A stretch of DNA of 64,000 bases, from NCBI GenBank assembly GCA_043228905.1, contig JBHGNT010000014.1, positions 17,794,001-17,858,000 of the forward strand, read 5' to 3'. The translations under genes were made by a program, and so were the position numbers. The notes below the pieces were generated by a model. The model was not told the DNA's origin. It saw only the letters and a program-made list of their open reading frames with translations, and did not search any database. Positions within the stretch are counted from its first letter, which is position 1. Every line of letters starts with the position of its first letter. This DNA comes from Azolla caroliniana (Eukaryota > Polypodiophyta). Below are positions 39,589-49,525 of this stretch, one piece after another.

Positions 39589-40570
39589 ATGGTAGCCTTA
39601 CGACAACTCCAACTTGAAAATGAAGCTCTTTGAAATTCTTTACAAGAACTTCAAGTCGGTGCCTCCCTATCCTCACAACACCCAAAGCCTAGTCTCCCAT
39701 AGCAACCTAGCCTAGAGCTCGATCTTCTACCAACATCTAGCCTAGCTTCGTCACATTTTCTTGAGCCTAAGGTTAGCCTCCCAGAAAAATTTGATGGAAC
39801 GAGGTCGCGTTTCCGAGGGTTCATCAACCAAGTTCGACTTATCATTCGGCTACAACCTCAACGTTATGGAGATGGTCTTCGACAAGTCGGCCTTGTGGGC
39901 ACCCTTCTCTCCGGTTCGGCCCAAGCTTGGTTTGCACCATTGGTAGAAACCTCTTCACCTCTATTGGAGAACTTTCCCGCCTTCCTCGTCGAGTTAGAGG
40001 CCACATTTGGAGAGACGGACCGACGACATACAACTCTTAACAAGATTTATGCACTTGAACAAGGTTCACGTGCAGCTTTGGTCTATGCTTCAAAATTTCG
40101 ACAACTAGCATGCGACATCAATTGGGATGATCAAGCTTTAGTTGATCACTTTCGGTGCGGCCTTCGAAGCAATGTCAAGAATCTTCTCTTAAACTTTCCG
40201 GATCCCACCTCGTTATCCCAAGCGATTTCACAAGTAGTCCATTGTGACAATCGTCTATTCGAATTTCGCTAGGAAGAGCGTCGAACTTGGGTTCCACCTC
40301 ATTCACTTCCATGACACGCCCCGGTCATACAACCCCAACCATCCCCCCCACCAACTGCGTCACACTCCCCTACTTTGGCAGATGCTCCTCTCCCCATGGA
40401 AATTGATCAAGCCTGATTTCGGCCATTGATTGATGCCGAACAACAATTTCGGTAGGCTAATGGCTTGTGCATGTATTGTGGCACCTCTGGTCATGTCCTA
40501 GGAGTAATCGCCCACAATTCCATTGAGTTAACATACCCCGACATCCGGAAAACGACATCGTTCGGTTGCA
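39589..40570 (+). pseudogene. Gyp3-G gag (broken)
   Basis: A probable start at 39589 (MVALRQLQLENEAL) is followed by a TGA. The core reads EPKVSLPEKFDGTRSRFRGF, LSGSAQAWFAPLVE, ELEATFGETDRRHTTLNKIYAL and YASKFRQLACDINWDDQALV, a typical gypsy gag core open at 39895-40272. The knuckle at ~40465 is CMYCGTSGHVLGV; the final Cys of CX2CX4HX4C is lost. Confidence 0.82.
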
Positions 40571-40572
40571 GT

Positions 40573-41609
40573 AGGAGCCATGCAACTGGACATCTCCCCT
40601 CGCCCACATTCTCTTGGTTCCATTGCCGGACCATCAGGCAATTTCACATTGGAGGTATGGCTTCATTTAACTCTAGTTCCATTCAGTCTGTTGCTTTACT
40701 TGATTCTGGGGCATCTTCTTGCTTCATCGACATCGCATTTGCCCAAGCACATGGTGTACCTGTCGTTGGCCTCTCAAAACCCATTCTTGTTGAAGCCATC
40801 GACGGGTGCGTCCTCTCGTCAGGTGCAATTACTCAAGCTACAATCCCATTAGGGCTTTGTGTGGGCTCACACTAGGAGGAGCTCACCTTTTACCTCATCA
40901 CATCTCGTCAACATCTGATCGTCTTAGGATTAACGTGGTTGGAGGCGCACAATCCAATAGTGGATTTGTGCAACTGCTCGATCACATTTAGCAAGCTAGG
41001 ATGCTCGTGCAAAAGTATGAAGGTAAATTCAGTTTCCCATCCTTCGGAGAAGGTCGATTCCGATTTGACTACCCCATCATCGGTCCAGGATGGGTTTGTT
41101 GGTGGCGTCGTTTCTAACACACTCCATGTTATTCCCGACAAATACCAACACTTCTCCGACGTATTTGAAAAATGTAATGTTGATCGTTTGCCTAAACACC
41201 GGCTCTACGACTGTCCGATTGATCTTCAAGAAGGTGTGTGTCCACCCTTTGGTCCTCTATATGCGTTGTCTGCACCAGAGTTGAAGGCCCTTCATGTGTA
41301 TCTCGATGAGAACCTCGAGAAAGGATTTATTCAACCTTCTAAGTCACCAGCCAGGGCCCCCATTTTATTTGTGAAGAAGAAGGACGGCTCTCTACGCTTA
41401 TGCGTTGACTACCGAGGTCTCAACAAACTCACTGTGCGCAACCGCTATCCGCTACCTCTAATCCCCGAACTCCTTGATCGGCTCCGAGTTGCGCGTGTCT
41501 TCTCCAAAGTTGATTTGCGTGGAGCGTACAATCTAGTTTGCATCAAGCCGGGGGATGAATGGAAAACCGCATTTCGAACACGGTATGGGCATTTCGAATA
41601 CAAGGTAAT
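40573..41609 (+). pseudogene. Gyp3-G protease and RT N-terminal part
   Basis: The protease has SVALLDSGASSCFIDIAFAQ (DSG at ~40700) and, after a TAG at 40873-40875, [14 protein letters not shown]. The RT begins [55 protein letters not shown] and [12 protein letters not shown]. It ends at a frame break caused by the 70-bp duplication starting at 41540. The reading frame 40939-41628 is otherwise open. Confidence 0.87.
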
Positions 41610-41679
41610 GCATCAAGCCGGGGGATGAATGGAAAACCGCATTTCGAACACGGTATGGGCATTTCGAATACAAGGTAAT
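41540..41679. repeat. 70-bp exact tandem duplication in Gyp3-G RT
   Basis: GCATCAAGCCGGGGGATGAA recurs at 41540 and 41610, and the two 70-bp copies look identical. The length shifts the RT frame by one base between [11 protein letters not shown] and MPFGLTNTP. Confidence 0.92.
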
Positions 41680-43241
41680 GCCTTTTGGTCTTACTAACAC
41701 TCCAACAGTTTTTCAACATATGATGAATGATATATTCCGGGAATATCTTGATCATTTTGTTGTCATTTACCCCGATGATATTTTCATTTTCTCGCCAAAC
41801 ATGGAGGAGCACACTCGCCAAGTCCGATTAGTTCTTGCCAAACTTCGCGAGCATGGCCTTTATGCCAAAGGCGAGAAATGCGAGTTCGACCGTACCTCGA
41901 TCAAATTTCTGGGCTACATCATCTCGCCCACTGGCATCACCATGGATATGAAGAAGGTCTCTGTCATTCAAGCCTGGGTGACTCCAAGGCGACTTAAAGA
42001 TGTGCAATCCTTCCTCGGCTTCGCGAATTTTTACCGTCCCTTCATCAAGGGGTTTTCCACCCTAGCACAACCTCTTATCGCTCTCACCCATAAAGGCACT
42101 CCATTTTTATGGACCTCGGAGGCGCAAATTGCGTTCGACTCACTCAAACACGCATTCATCATTGCCCCGGTGTTGCTACATGCCGACCCCACAAAACCCT
42201 TCCAAGTCGAAACCGATGCCTCTGACTTCGCCATTGGTGCCATCTTATCCCAGGCAGACGACACCAACTTAATGCACCCAGTGGCTTAATACTCCCGGAA
42301 ATTCACGGCATCCGAAATCAATTATCCCATATACGATAAGGAGCTTGCTGATATCAATGCTGCCTTTGAAGAATGGCGACCCTACTTGGCCGGCGCACAA
42401 CATCATGTCCAGGTACTGATTGATCATAAAAATTTAGTTTATTTTTCCACCACTCGTACTTTGAATCGAAGGCAAGCCTGTTGGTCGACATTTCTCGCCG
42501 ACTACGATTTTGAGATCGTATTTCGACCTGGTGACCAACATGGGAAGGCCGATGCCCTTTCTCGCCAAGCTGACCTTGCACTCCGCCCTGGGGATGCTAC
42601 TTATGCTCAACAATCTAGACGTTTGTTGAAACCCGACCAATTGCATCTTTTTGCCACTTGTATGTTGCAGGATGATTCATTACTTCAATAGATCACTGAT
42701 GCATCCAAGACCGATGCGTTTGCCAACGAGATTCGAGATAGTCTGCAAAACCCCTCCAAGGTGACCAAAATGAAGGATCTAATCACCTTCACCATACAAG
42801 AGGGTTTGTTGTTCCGAGATCATCCCTTATACGTCCTAGAGGGCCCATGTCGCACCCGAGTGTTGCGGGAATGCCACGATGACCCACTTGCAGGTCATTT
42901 CGGGGTCGCGAAAACCCTTGAGCTAATCTCTCGGGGGTATTGGTGGCCACAACCATGGAAGTTGGTCAAAGAATAGATAAAGAGTTGTGAGGTTTGTGCT
43001 CGCTCCAAAGCCATTCATCATCGGCCATACGGCTTACTACAGCCGCTTCCATGTCCTCGTCGTCCCTGGGCCTCTATCTCTATGGACCTTATAACTGATC
43101 TACCCTTGGTCAATAGCTATGACTCGGTGTTGGTCGTTGTTGATCGGTTTACAAAGATGGCTCACTTCACTCCATGCTCCAAAACCATTTCCGGAGAAGG
43201 AATGGTGCATCTACTACTCAACAATGTGGTATGCTTGCATG
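41678..43241 (+). pseudogene. Gyp3-G RT C-terminus, RNase H, integrase N-terminus
   Basis: The RT resumes MPFGLTNTPTVFQHMMNDIF with catalytic YPDD (usually YLDD or YADD). FLGYIISPTGI and LGFANFYRPFIKGFS follow. The RNase H has QVETDASDFAIGAILSQ, a TAA at 42287, KELADINAAFEEW and DHKNLVYF, ending HGKADALSRQ. The integrase zinc motif is HFGVAKTLELISRGYWWPQ ... CEVC, with a TAG before IKSC, then SMDLITDLPLVNSYDSVLVVVDRFTKMAHF with the first catalytic Asp. It is cut at 43246 by Gyp2-H. Confidence 0.87.
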
Positions 43242-43246
43242 GACTC

Positions 43247-43704
43247 TGTTACCCGGACCCGGACAGTCAATTTTTACCGAACAAGTGGGAAAGCGTCGAA
43301 AACGGAGTCGGTTCGGATCGACTGTTCGGATCAATGACTCAGCAGTAAACGAAGAGAACTAAGTTAGTTAGATAATTTTGTAATTCTTGATAGTAAGTAG
43401 GAATAGTTCTTGATGAGAAAAGACCTTCGATATACCTATAAAAGGGAACCGAAGGCATTGTAAGAAAGGTCGTTTTATTTAGTAATATAAGTTTAAGTTA
43501 GGAATATCCTGTACGGATTCTGTGGTCTTCCTATTGTCTATGTTGTTAAGAGCAAGCTTCCTAATTTATATCTAAGTAACGATCACGGTAATTACCGATT
43601 AATATAGTATAATTCTGTTCGTAAAACACAATTCCTTGTTAGAACGTTGAGTAGCGACGTTCACTCTTCTGTATCGGTAGTAGTTAGTAATTAGCCGATT
43701 AACA
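43247..43704 (+). repeat. Gyp2-H 5' LTR (458 bp)
   Basis: TGTTACCCGGACCC...GATTAACA with a TATA box (TATAAAAG) at 43437-43444. It is followed by CAGAAGAATTTTGGCACGCCCGG, where TGGCACGCCCGG (about 43716) is the probable primer-binding site. Confidence 0.9.
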
Positions 43705-43763
43705 CAGAAGAATTTTGGCACGCCCGGTTACATCTGCAATTAAGCAGAGAACAAATCGAATGG

Positions 43764-45560
43764 ATGTCGTATAAAGAGGAGACACCGGTCACTTGTCAGC
43801 GCCCTTGTACAAGGTCAGTTACGAAGGCAGTGCAGGAAGCGTTCATTGCGCAAGAACAGCCGGAATCAAGCACAAAGTGGTCGAAACTTCCTGACTTATC
43901 CGATCAATTACCTTCAGACGAAAAACAGACAGAAGAGGTATCGTTTTACGACATTTGGGACGATATGCCTTATACTTATTCTAAGTTCCGGGAAGGAACA
44001 GATGCGGAAGCACATGTTAGGGATTTCTTAACGACATGGGAGATTAACCATGGAGCTCAGCGATTGTCGGCAGATGCCGAAGATAAGTCAAAAATCGCTG
44101 AGTTCGTCTTATCATTAGACGGATATTCTGCCAATTGGTTTGCGCAGAACGGTCTTCAAGGATTTCCATCCTTTGAAGTGTTAACTAGTAAATTTTTACA
44201 ATTATTTCATCAACAAATTCCGCAGAAGGATTTGATTGCGCAATTTTATGCGTTATATCAAGAAAAAAATGAAACAGTATCTCAGTTTGTGATACGATTT
44301 CAGAACTTACAGCTTCAGATTTCAAGGCCGATTCCGGATAATGAATTAAAAGAAGTCTTTCTGGAAGCTGTAAAAGAACCATTAAGGACGACATTGAAAG
44401 TGTTCGATTTTCGAAATCAGACTATCGAACAAGTAATTGATAAAGCAATAGAAATGGGTCGACCACCGGTCAATGTTCAGAGTATGGACATGTTGGCATT
44501 ACACCGTACATTACCGACAATAGAGGAGTTACAATTTCGACAAGCAGTTCAATGCACCACTTGTTTAAATACGGGGCATTCGGCAATTGAATGTACGTTA
44601 AGAACACATTGTACAATATGTCATTCAAAATTACATTCAATAGAACAATGTGAATATAATCTGCTTAATAAGACTACGGCGTCAGTACGACAAATTTTTA
44701 CTGACAATGGTTACCAAAATAACACTAATCTGTTCAATGGTTATCAAAATAATAATTTTTCACAAAATCAGCAAAATGTACAACAAAATCCGGTTCTACA
44801 GCCAAATCAGATCTTTTCACAACAAAATATGCAACCCACTCAGGTGACTCAAGCATTTCAACCAGGTTTTGCTCAATCCAACCCACCATTCGTACAGAAT
44901 CCGAATCAATATTTTCAACAAAATAATCAAAGTTTCCAACAAGGTAACCCACCATTTCAAGGGTTTCAACAGAATTATCTGAATGTGCAACCGAATTCTA
45001 CATTTCAACCAAATCCGGCATTTCAACCGGGTAATATGACCTTTCAACATAATACTCAAACCGTTCCACAAAATAATCAAATGTTTCAACCGAATAATTT
45101 TCCGCCAAATCAGGAGTTCGGGATAACACAAAATGTAGCACAACCAAATGATAATACTGAACAATTTCGGCAGAATCGGTATAAAAACAAGAGATTTTAC
45201 AAACCAAAAGCTACACGTCAATACCAACAAAACCCGAGTGGTAATGAAGAGCAGCAATTTAATAACGGCCAATTTGCACATGGAGAGACCAGTGCAACAT
45301 TTGTACCCACTTGTTATATTTGTCGACAACTAGGCCATTATGCTAATCAATGTCCGGTTAAAGGAAAGGGTCCAGCAGTTAATATGGTAATACCGGAAGT
45401 TCAGCAAGTAACGACACGCAGCAAAAGCAAACAATCAGAGTGGGAAATTCAGGAAGAAGTTCGGAAGGCGGCAAAAGAATGGGTGGACGAAGCAAATCAA
45501 AGTAATGTGAATCGAATGTTACAAGACAATAACATTGACCAGAACATCGTTGTACAATAG
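43764..45560 (+). CDS. Gyp2-H gag (598 aa)
   Basis: The start ATG at 43764 overlaps an ATG at 43760 that opens a five-codon upstream frame. Residues ~60-240 form a retrotransposon gag core (FYDIWDDMPYTYSKFREGTDAEAHVRDF, GYSANWFAQNGLQGF, QFYALYQEKNETVSQFVIRFQ). Two adjacent CCHC knuckles follow at ~264-277 and ~282-295 (CTTCLNTGHSAIEC, CTICHSKLHSIEQC). A ~200-residue stretch very rich in Asn, Gln, Pro and Phe comes next, then a third knuckle CYICRQLGHYANQC at ~515-528. It ends at a TAG that is in frame with pol. It should form the particle and bind RNA; the low-complexity region is unusual between knuckles. Confidence 0.93.
   Translation: MSYKEETPVTCQRPCTRSVTKAVQEAFIAQEQPESSTKWSKLPDLSDQLPSDEKQTEEVSFYDIWDDMPYTYSKFREGTDAEAHVRDFLTTWEINHGAQRLSADAEDKSKIAEFVLSLDGYSANWFAQNGLQGFPSFEVLTSKFLQLFHQQIPQKDLIAQFYALYQEKNETVSQFVIRFQNLQLQISRPIPDNELKEVFLEAVKEPLRTTLKVFDFRNQTIEQVIDKAIEMGRPPVNVQSMDMLALHRTLPTIEELQFRQAVQCTTCLNTGHSAIECTLRTHCTICHSKLHSIEQCEYNLLNKTTASVRQIFTDNGYQNNTNLFNGYQNNNFSQNQQNVQQNPVLQPNQIFSQQNMQPTQVTQAFQPGFAQSNPPFVQNPNQYFQQNNQSFQQGNPPFQGFQQNYLNVQPNSTFQPNPAFQPGNMTFQHNTQTVPQNNQMFQPNNFPPNQEFGITQNVAQPNDNTEQFRQNRYKNKRFYKPKATRQYQQNPSGNEEQQFNNGQFAHGETSATFVPTCYICRQLGHYANQCPVKGKGPAVNMVIPEVQQVTTRSKSKQSEWEIQEEVRKAAKEWVDEANQSNVNRMLQDNNIDQNIVVQ
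45558..45560 (+). other. In-frame amber codon between gag and pol
   Basis: The codons CAA TAG TCA separate gag from pol in the same frame (43764 to 48524 is one frame). A CAA codon before TAG is known from readthrough sites of some plant RNA viruses. Whether readthrough happens here is inference. Confidence 0.6.
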
Positions 45561-48500
45561 TCATTGGGGAATAAGGAACAGGAAGAAACTTGGAAACTGT
45601 TGGCTGATTGCCAAGTGTCATTACCACTTACGGGCTTACTTAAGTTAGTACCAAGGTTTACAGAAAAAGTGGCAGCATTAATTGCATATAAAGGTTCCGA
45701 ACAAATAGCAGTACACTACAATCAGCCAAGTAATAACCCTTCGATCATGGATGAACAGAATCCGTCGATTAAGGTAATACTTTACGGGCAAGAAATCGGA
45801 AATGTGATTATAGATGGAGGCTCGGGTGTTAATGTGATTAACAAAACTACATGTGAAAAACTGGGAATCACGGAATGGGAAGCATGTCCGTTTTGGTTAC
45901 GAATGGCAGATACAAGTACGGTACGACCGATTGGTTTGCTTCGACAACTGGATGTAATAATCGGGGGACACAGTTTTCAGATTTCGGCAATAATTTTGCA
46001 GTTAGAAACACAGGGAGCATACTCCTTGTTATTGGGGAGACCATGGTTAAAGACAGCTAATATTAAACAAAATTGGAAACAAAATGTGCTAACATTTAGG
46101 AAAGGAAAAACTGAGGTCAGGATTCCAACGCACAACAAAGTGACAACAAGCAAACAGAGTTTACCTGTACATGCAGAAGCAGTTAATATGATGGAAGGAT
46201 TGGACGAGGAAGAAGAAAGTCAGTATTTCGATGATAATCAGAAAATCATCCCTCTATTTGAGGTAGATATTTTGCAAGCATTAACACCATATGTAGACTC
46301 ACACGAAGAAATGCCAATAGATGAGCAAACAATGAAAGAAATACGAATGCAACAAGAAGCTACAGATAAGGAAATGAAGGTATCTCAGAGAGTGCAAGCC
46401 TCAACATTGGAGGAGATCGATTTGGCAGGAGTAGAGGATGCTGAAAGAAAAACAATCTTGATTGCTAGAGACTTGGCGGAAAATGACAAACGGACATTAA
46501 CAACATTACTATTACAATATAAAGATGTTTTTGCATGGTCGTTTGACGATATGAAAGGTCTGGATCCCGTTTTTTGTCAACATCAAATCAATTTGCATAA
46601 AGATGCAAAGCCAGTACAACAACACAGGTACAGGTTGAATCCGAATTATGCTATCAAAGTAAAAGAAGAAATCGATAAACTCTTAAAAGTAGGATTTATT
46701 CGACCCGTCAAAAAATCAACATGGCTGAGTCCGATAGTAGTAGTCCCGAAAAAGAATGGGAAAATTCGCGTATGTGTGGATTACAGAAAATTGAATGCAG
46801 CGACAATTACGGATGCGTTTCCGTTGCCATTCACAGATGGGATATTAGATGCAGTAGCGGGACATGAAATTTATAGTTTCTTGGATGGGTTCAGTGGGTA
46901 CAACCAAGTACGGATGAATCCGGAAGATCAGGAAAAGACAGCTTTCGTCACAAAATGGGGTGTCTTTGTGGCAGTAGTAATGATGTTCGGTTTAAAAACA
47001 GCTCCAGCTACATTTCAGCGGGTAATACAGGAAATATTCGGGGAATATATTCCAGCTTTCATGCAGGTGTTTTTAGATGATTTTGCAGTATATAGTCGGA
47101 AAGCTGATCATTTTGAGCATTTACGGCTATGTTTAGAAAAATGTCGAAAAGGGCGTCTTAGCTTAAATCCAGCCAAATGCGCATTCGGAGTAATGAGTGG
47201 TACGTTACTTGGGCATATTGTTAGTCAAGAAGGGATTGCAGTAGACCCAGACAAAGTTAAAGCAATTATTGAGGCAACACCACCAACAAATGCTAAAGCT
47301 CTAAGTAGATTTTTGGGTCAAATTTGGTGGCACAGTAGAATGATGAGATATCTAGCAGACATTGCTATTCCGTTACACACAGCAGTACACAAAGTTCCTT
47401 TTATATGGACAAGTATAGAACAAGATGCATACGAATGTCTCAAGAAGATGCTGACGAAGGTTCCGGTAGTTCAACCACCGGACTGGAACAAACCATTTCA
47501 TGTTTTCGTCGATGCGTCGGACATTGCCATAGGCAGTGCTTTAATGCAATTATCCGAACCAAACTGGTATAGGCCGGTATACTATGCCAGTAGGAAACTT
47601 TCGTCGGCCGAAAGAAACTATTCAACAACCGAAAGAGAAGCTTTGGGAATGATATATAGTGTGAACAAATTTCGACATTACCTTTTGGGTAAGAAATTTA
47701 CATTTCATGTGGATCATTCGGCTCTACTGTATCTAGTTTCCAAACAAGAATTGACAGGCAAGTTAGCCAGATGGACGTTATTGCTTCAAGAGTTTGAATT
47801 CGACATTATACATCGACCAGGAGCACAGCACGCGATTGCTGACTATCTCAGTCGGCTTGAGTCTGGAGAAGAAGCGGTTGGGGTTAAAGATGATTTTCCA
47901 GATACTCAATTATTTCGGGTTGAGGCAGTAAAAGCACAAGAAGTGAATGAGGAAAAAGAGGATGAATGGATTTCCGAAATGACGATATTTCTATCAACAG
48001 GAATTCCGGCCGAACACATGTCAACAGATGAAAGAAAAAGAATTGCAGTACGAAGTCGGAATTTTTGTTTATTTAATGACATGTTGTATCATAAAGGAGC
48101 GGATGGAATATGGCGAAGGGCAGTACGGAAATTTGAAAAATCAGCCATATTAACAAAGTCACATTGTGGAATTGCTGGTGGTCATTACGCAGGAGAAGCA
48201 ACAGCCAGAAAAATATGGAATAGCGGGTTATGGTGGCCAACGGTGATGAAAGATGCTAACGAATACTGTAAGAAATGCGATTTGTGTCAAAGAATGGGGC
48301 AACCAACCGAAAAGGATCGAATGCCTTTTCAACCGGTTTTACCTCTTGAGCCATTTCAGAAATGGGGCTTAGATTTTGTTGGCCCATTCAAACCAGCAGC
48401 TGCAAGAACCGGTAATCGATATATCATTATTGCGACTGACTATTGCACAAAATGGGTTGAAGCAAAAGCTCTCAGGGACAATACAGCAGCATCCACAGCA

Positions 48501-49256
48501 AAATTCCTGTATGAAAATATATGATGTCGATTCGGTTGCCCAATAGAATTGGTAAGCGATCAAGGCACTCATTTTATTAACAAGTTAATTAACGAATTAA
48601 CCAATTACTATGCCGTAGTTCATAAGAAAAGTACGCCTTACTATCCCCAAGCTAATGGATTGGCAGAATCGACAAATAAAACAATTCAAACAATTTTAAA
48701 GAAGATAGTGAATGAAAATCGTACTGATTGGGATCAAAAGTTAAATAGTGCATTATGGGCATATCGTACTTCGTACAAAACATCCATTAAATCAACACCT
48801 TTCCGAATGGCATTCGGACTTGAAGCCGTTATGCCGATCGAATTTCAAATTCCAACACTTCGTATCCAAGCGACGAATAAGTTAAATGAAATAGAATCGG
48901 AGCAGATTCGCAAAGAGGCTTTATTAGTATTAGAAGAAGAACGGATTCAATCAATGTCAGCACTAGAACACAAGCAGAGACAAATCAAGGCATTCGTAAA
49001 TCGACATCGAAGGAAATCGGAAGAGCAATTCGAAATTGGGAAACCGGTATTGGTATTGCAGACGAGAATGGGACTTATGCCTGGGAAACTCCGGTATAGA
49101 TGGACAGGTCCAGTATGGATAATTAATAGTAAAAATGGTACGTATCAGCTGGGATCATTAACCAGAGAGGTTTTACCGAAATGGGTAAATGGATTCCGGC
49201 TTAAACCGTATTTGGGAGATATGCCGGTAAATCCGTTTATTCAAACGGAAGAGTAA
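45561..49256 (+). pseudogene. Gyp2-H pol: protease, RT, RNase H, integrase (one stop)
   Basis: It is read directly after the gag TAG. The protease is [17 protein letters not shown] (Asp-Gly-Gly, ~45810) and [17 protein letters not shown]. The RT has [59 protein letters not shown] and FLDDFAVYS (~47080). The RNase H has [30 protein letters not shown] and [11 protein letters not shown], ending [10 protein letters not shown]. The integrase zinc motif is [11 protein letters not shown] ... CKKCDLC, with catalytic LDFVGPF, SDQGTHF and AESTNKT. A TGA at 48522-48524 splits the integrase between its first and second catalytic Asp. There is no chromodomain. It is otherwise complete and close in age to an active copy. 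Confidence 0.92.
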
Positions 49257-49349
49257 AAATAAAAAAAATAAAAAAAAAAACTAACTAACTCACTCAATAG
49301 TTCTTGTCAAATGCAGAAATACAATCTTGCCATAACAGTCTGAATCGAC
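49257..49349 (+). other. A-rich spacer between pol and ORF3
   Basis: The pol stop is followed by a run of AAAAATAAAAAAAATAAAAA and CTAACTAACT. No coding sequence is visible. It separates pol from the ORF3 promoter. Confidence 0.6.
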
Positions 49350-49358
49350 TATAAATAG
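49350..49358 (+). promoter_or_regulatory. TATA box upstream of ORF3
   Basis: CTATAAATAGA lies 176 bp before the ORF3 ATG in otherwise non-coding DNA. The same TATAAATAG word lies 339 bp before the ORF3-like start in the other Gyp2 copy (60227-60235). This supports an internal promoter for a separate ORF3 mRNA. Confidence 0.65.
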
Positions 49359-49525
49359 AAAGAGGAATTGCATGATTATTAAAACGAGTGCAGATATCGA
49401 AACAGTCTGAGCCTTCGTGCCCTAGTTCGCCCAAACTCTGTTTTTCTGATTTTCATCGCTGCAGAAGCTGTGCAGATCTCCAACCGTCATCGACAAGTGA
49501 TTCAGAACAAGCAAACACAGAAGTC

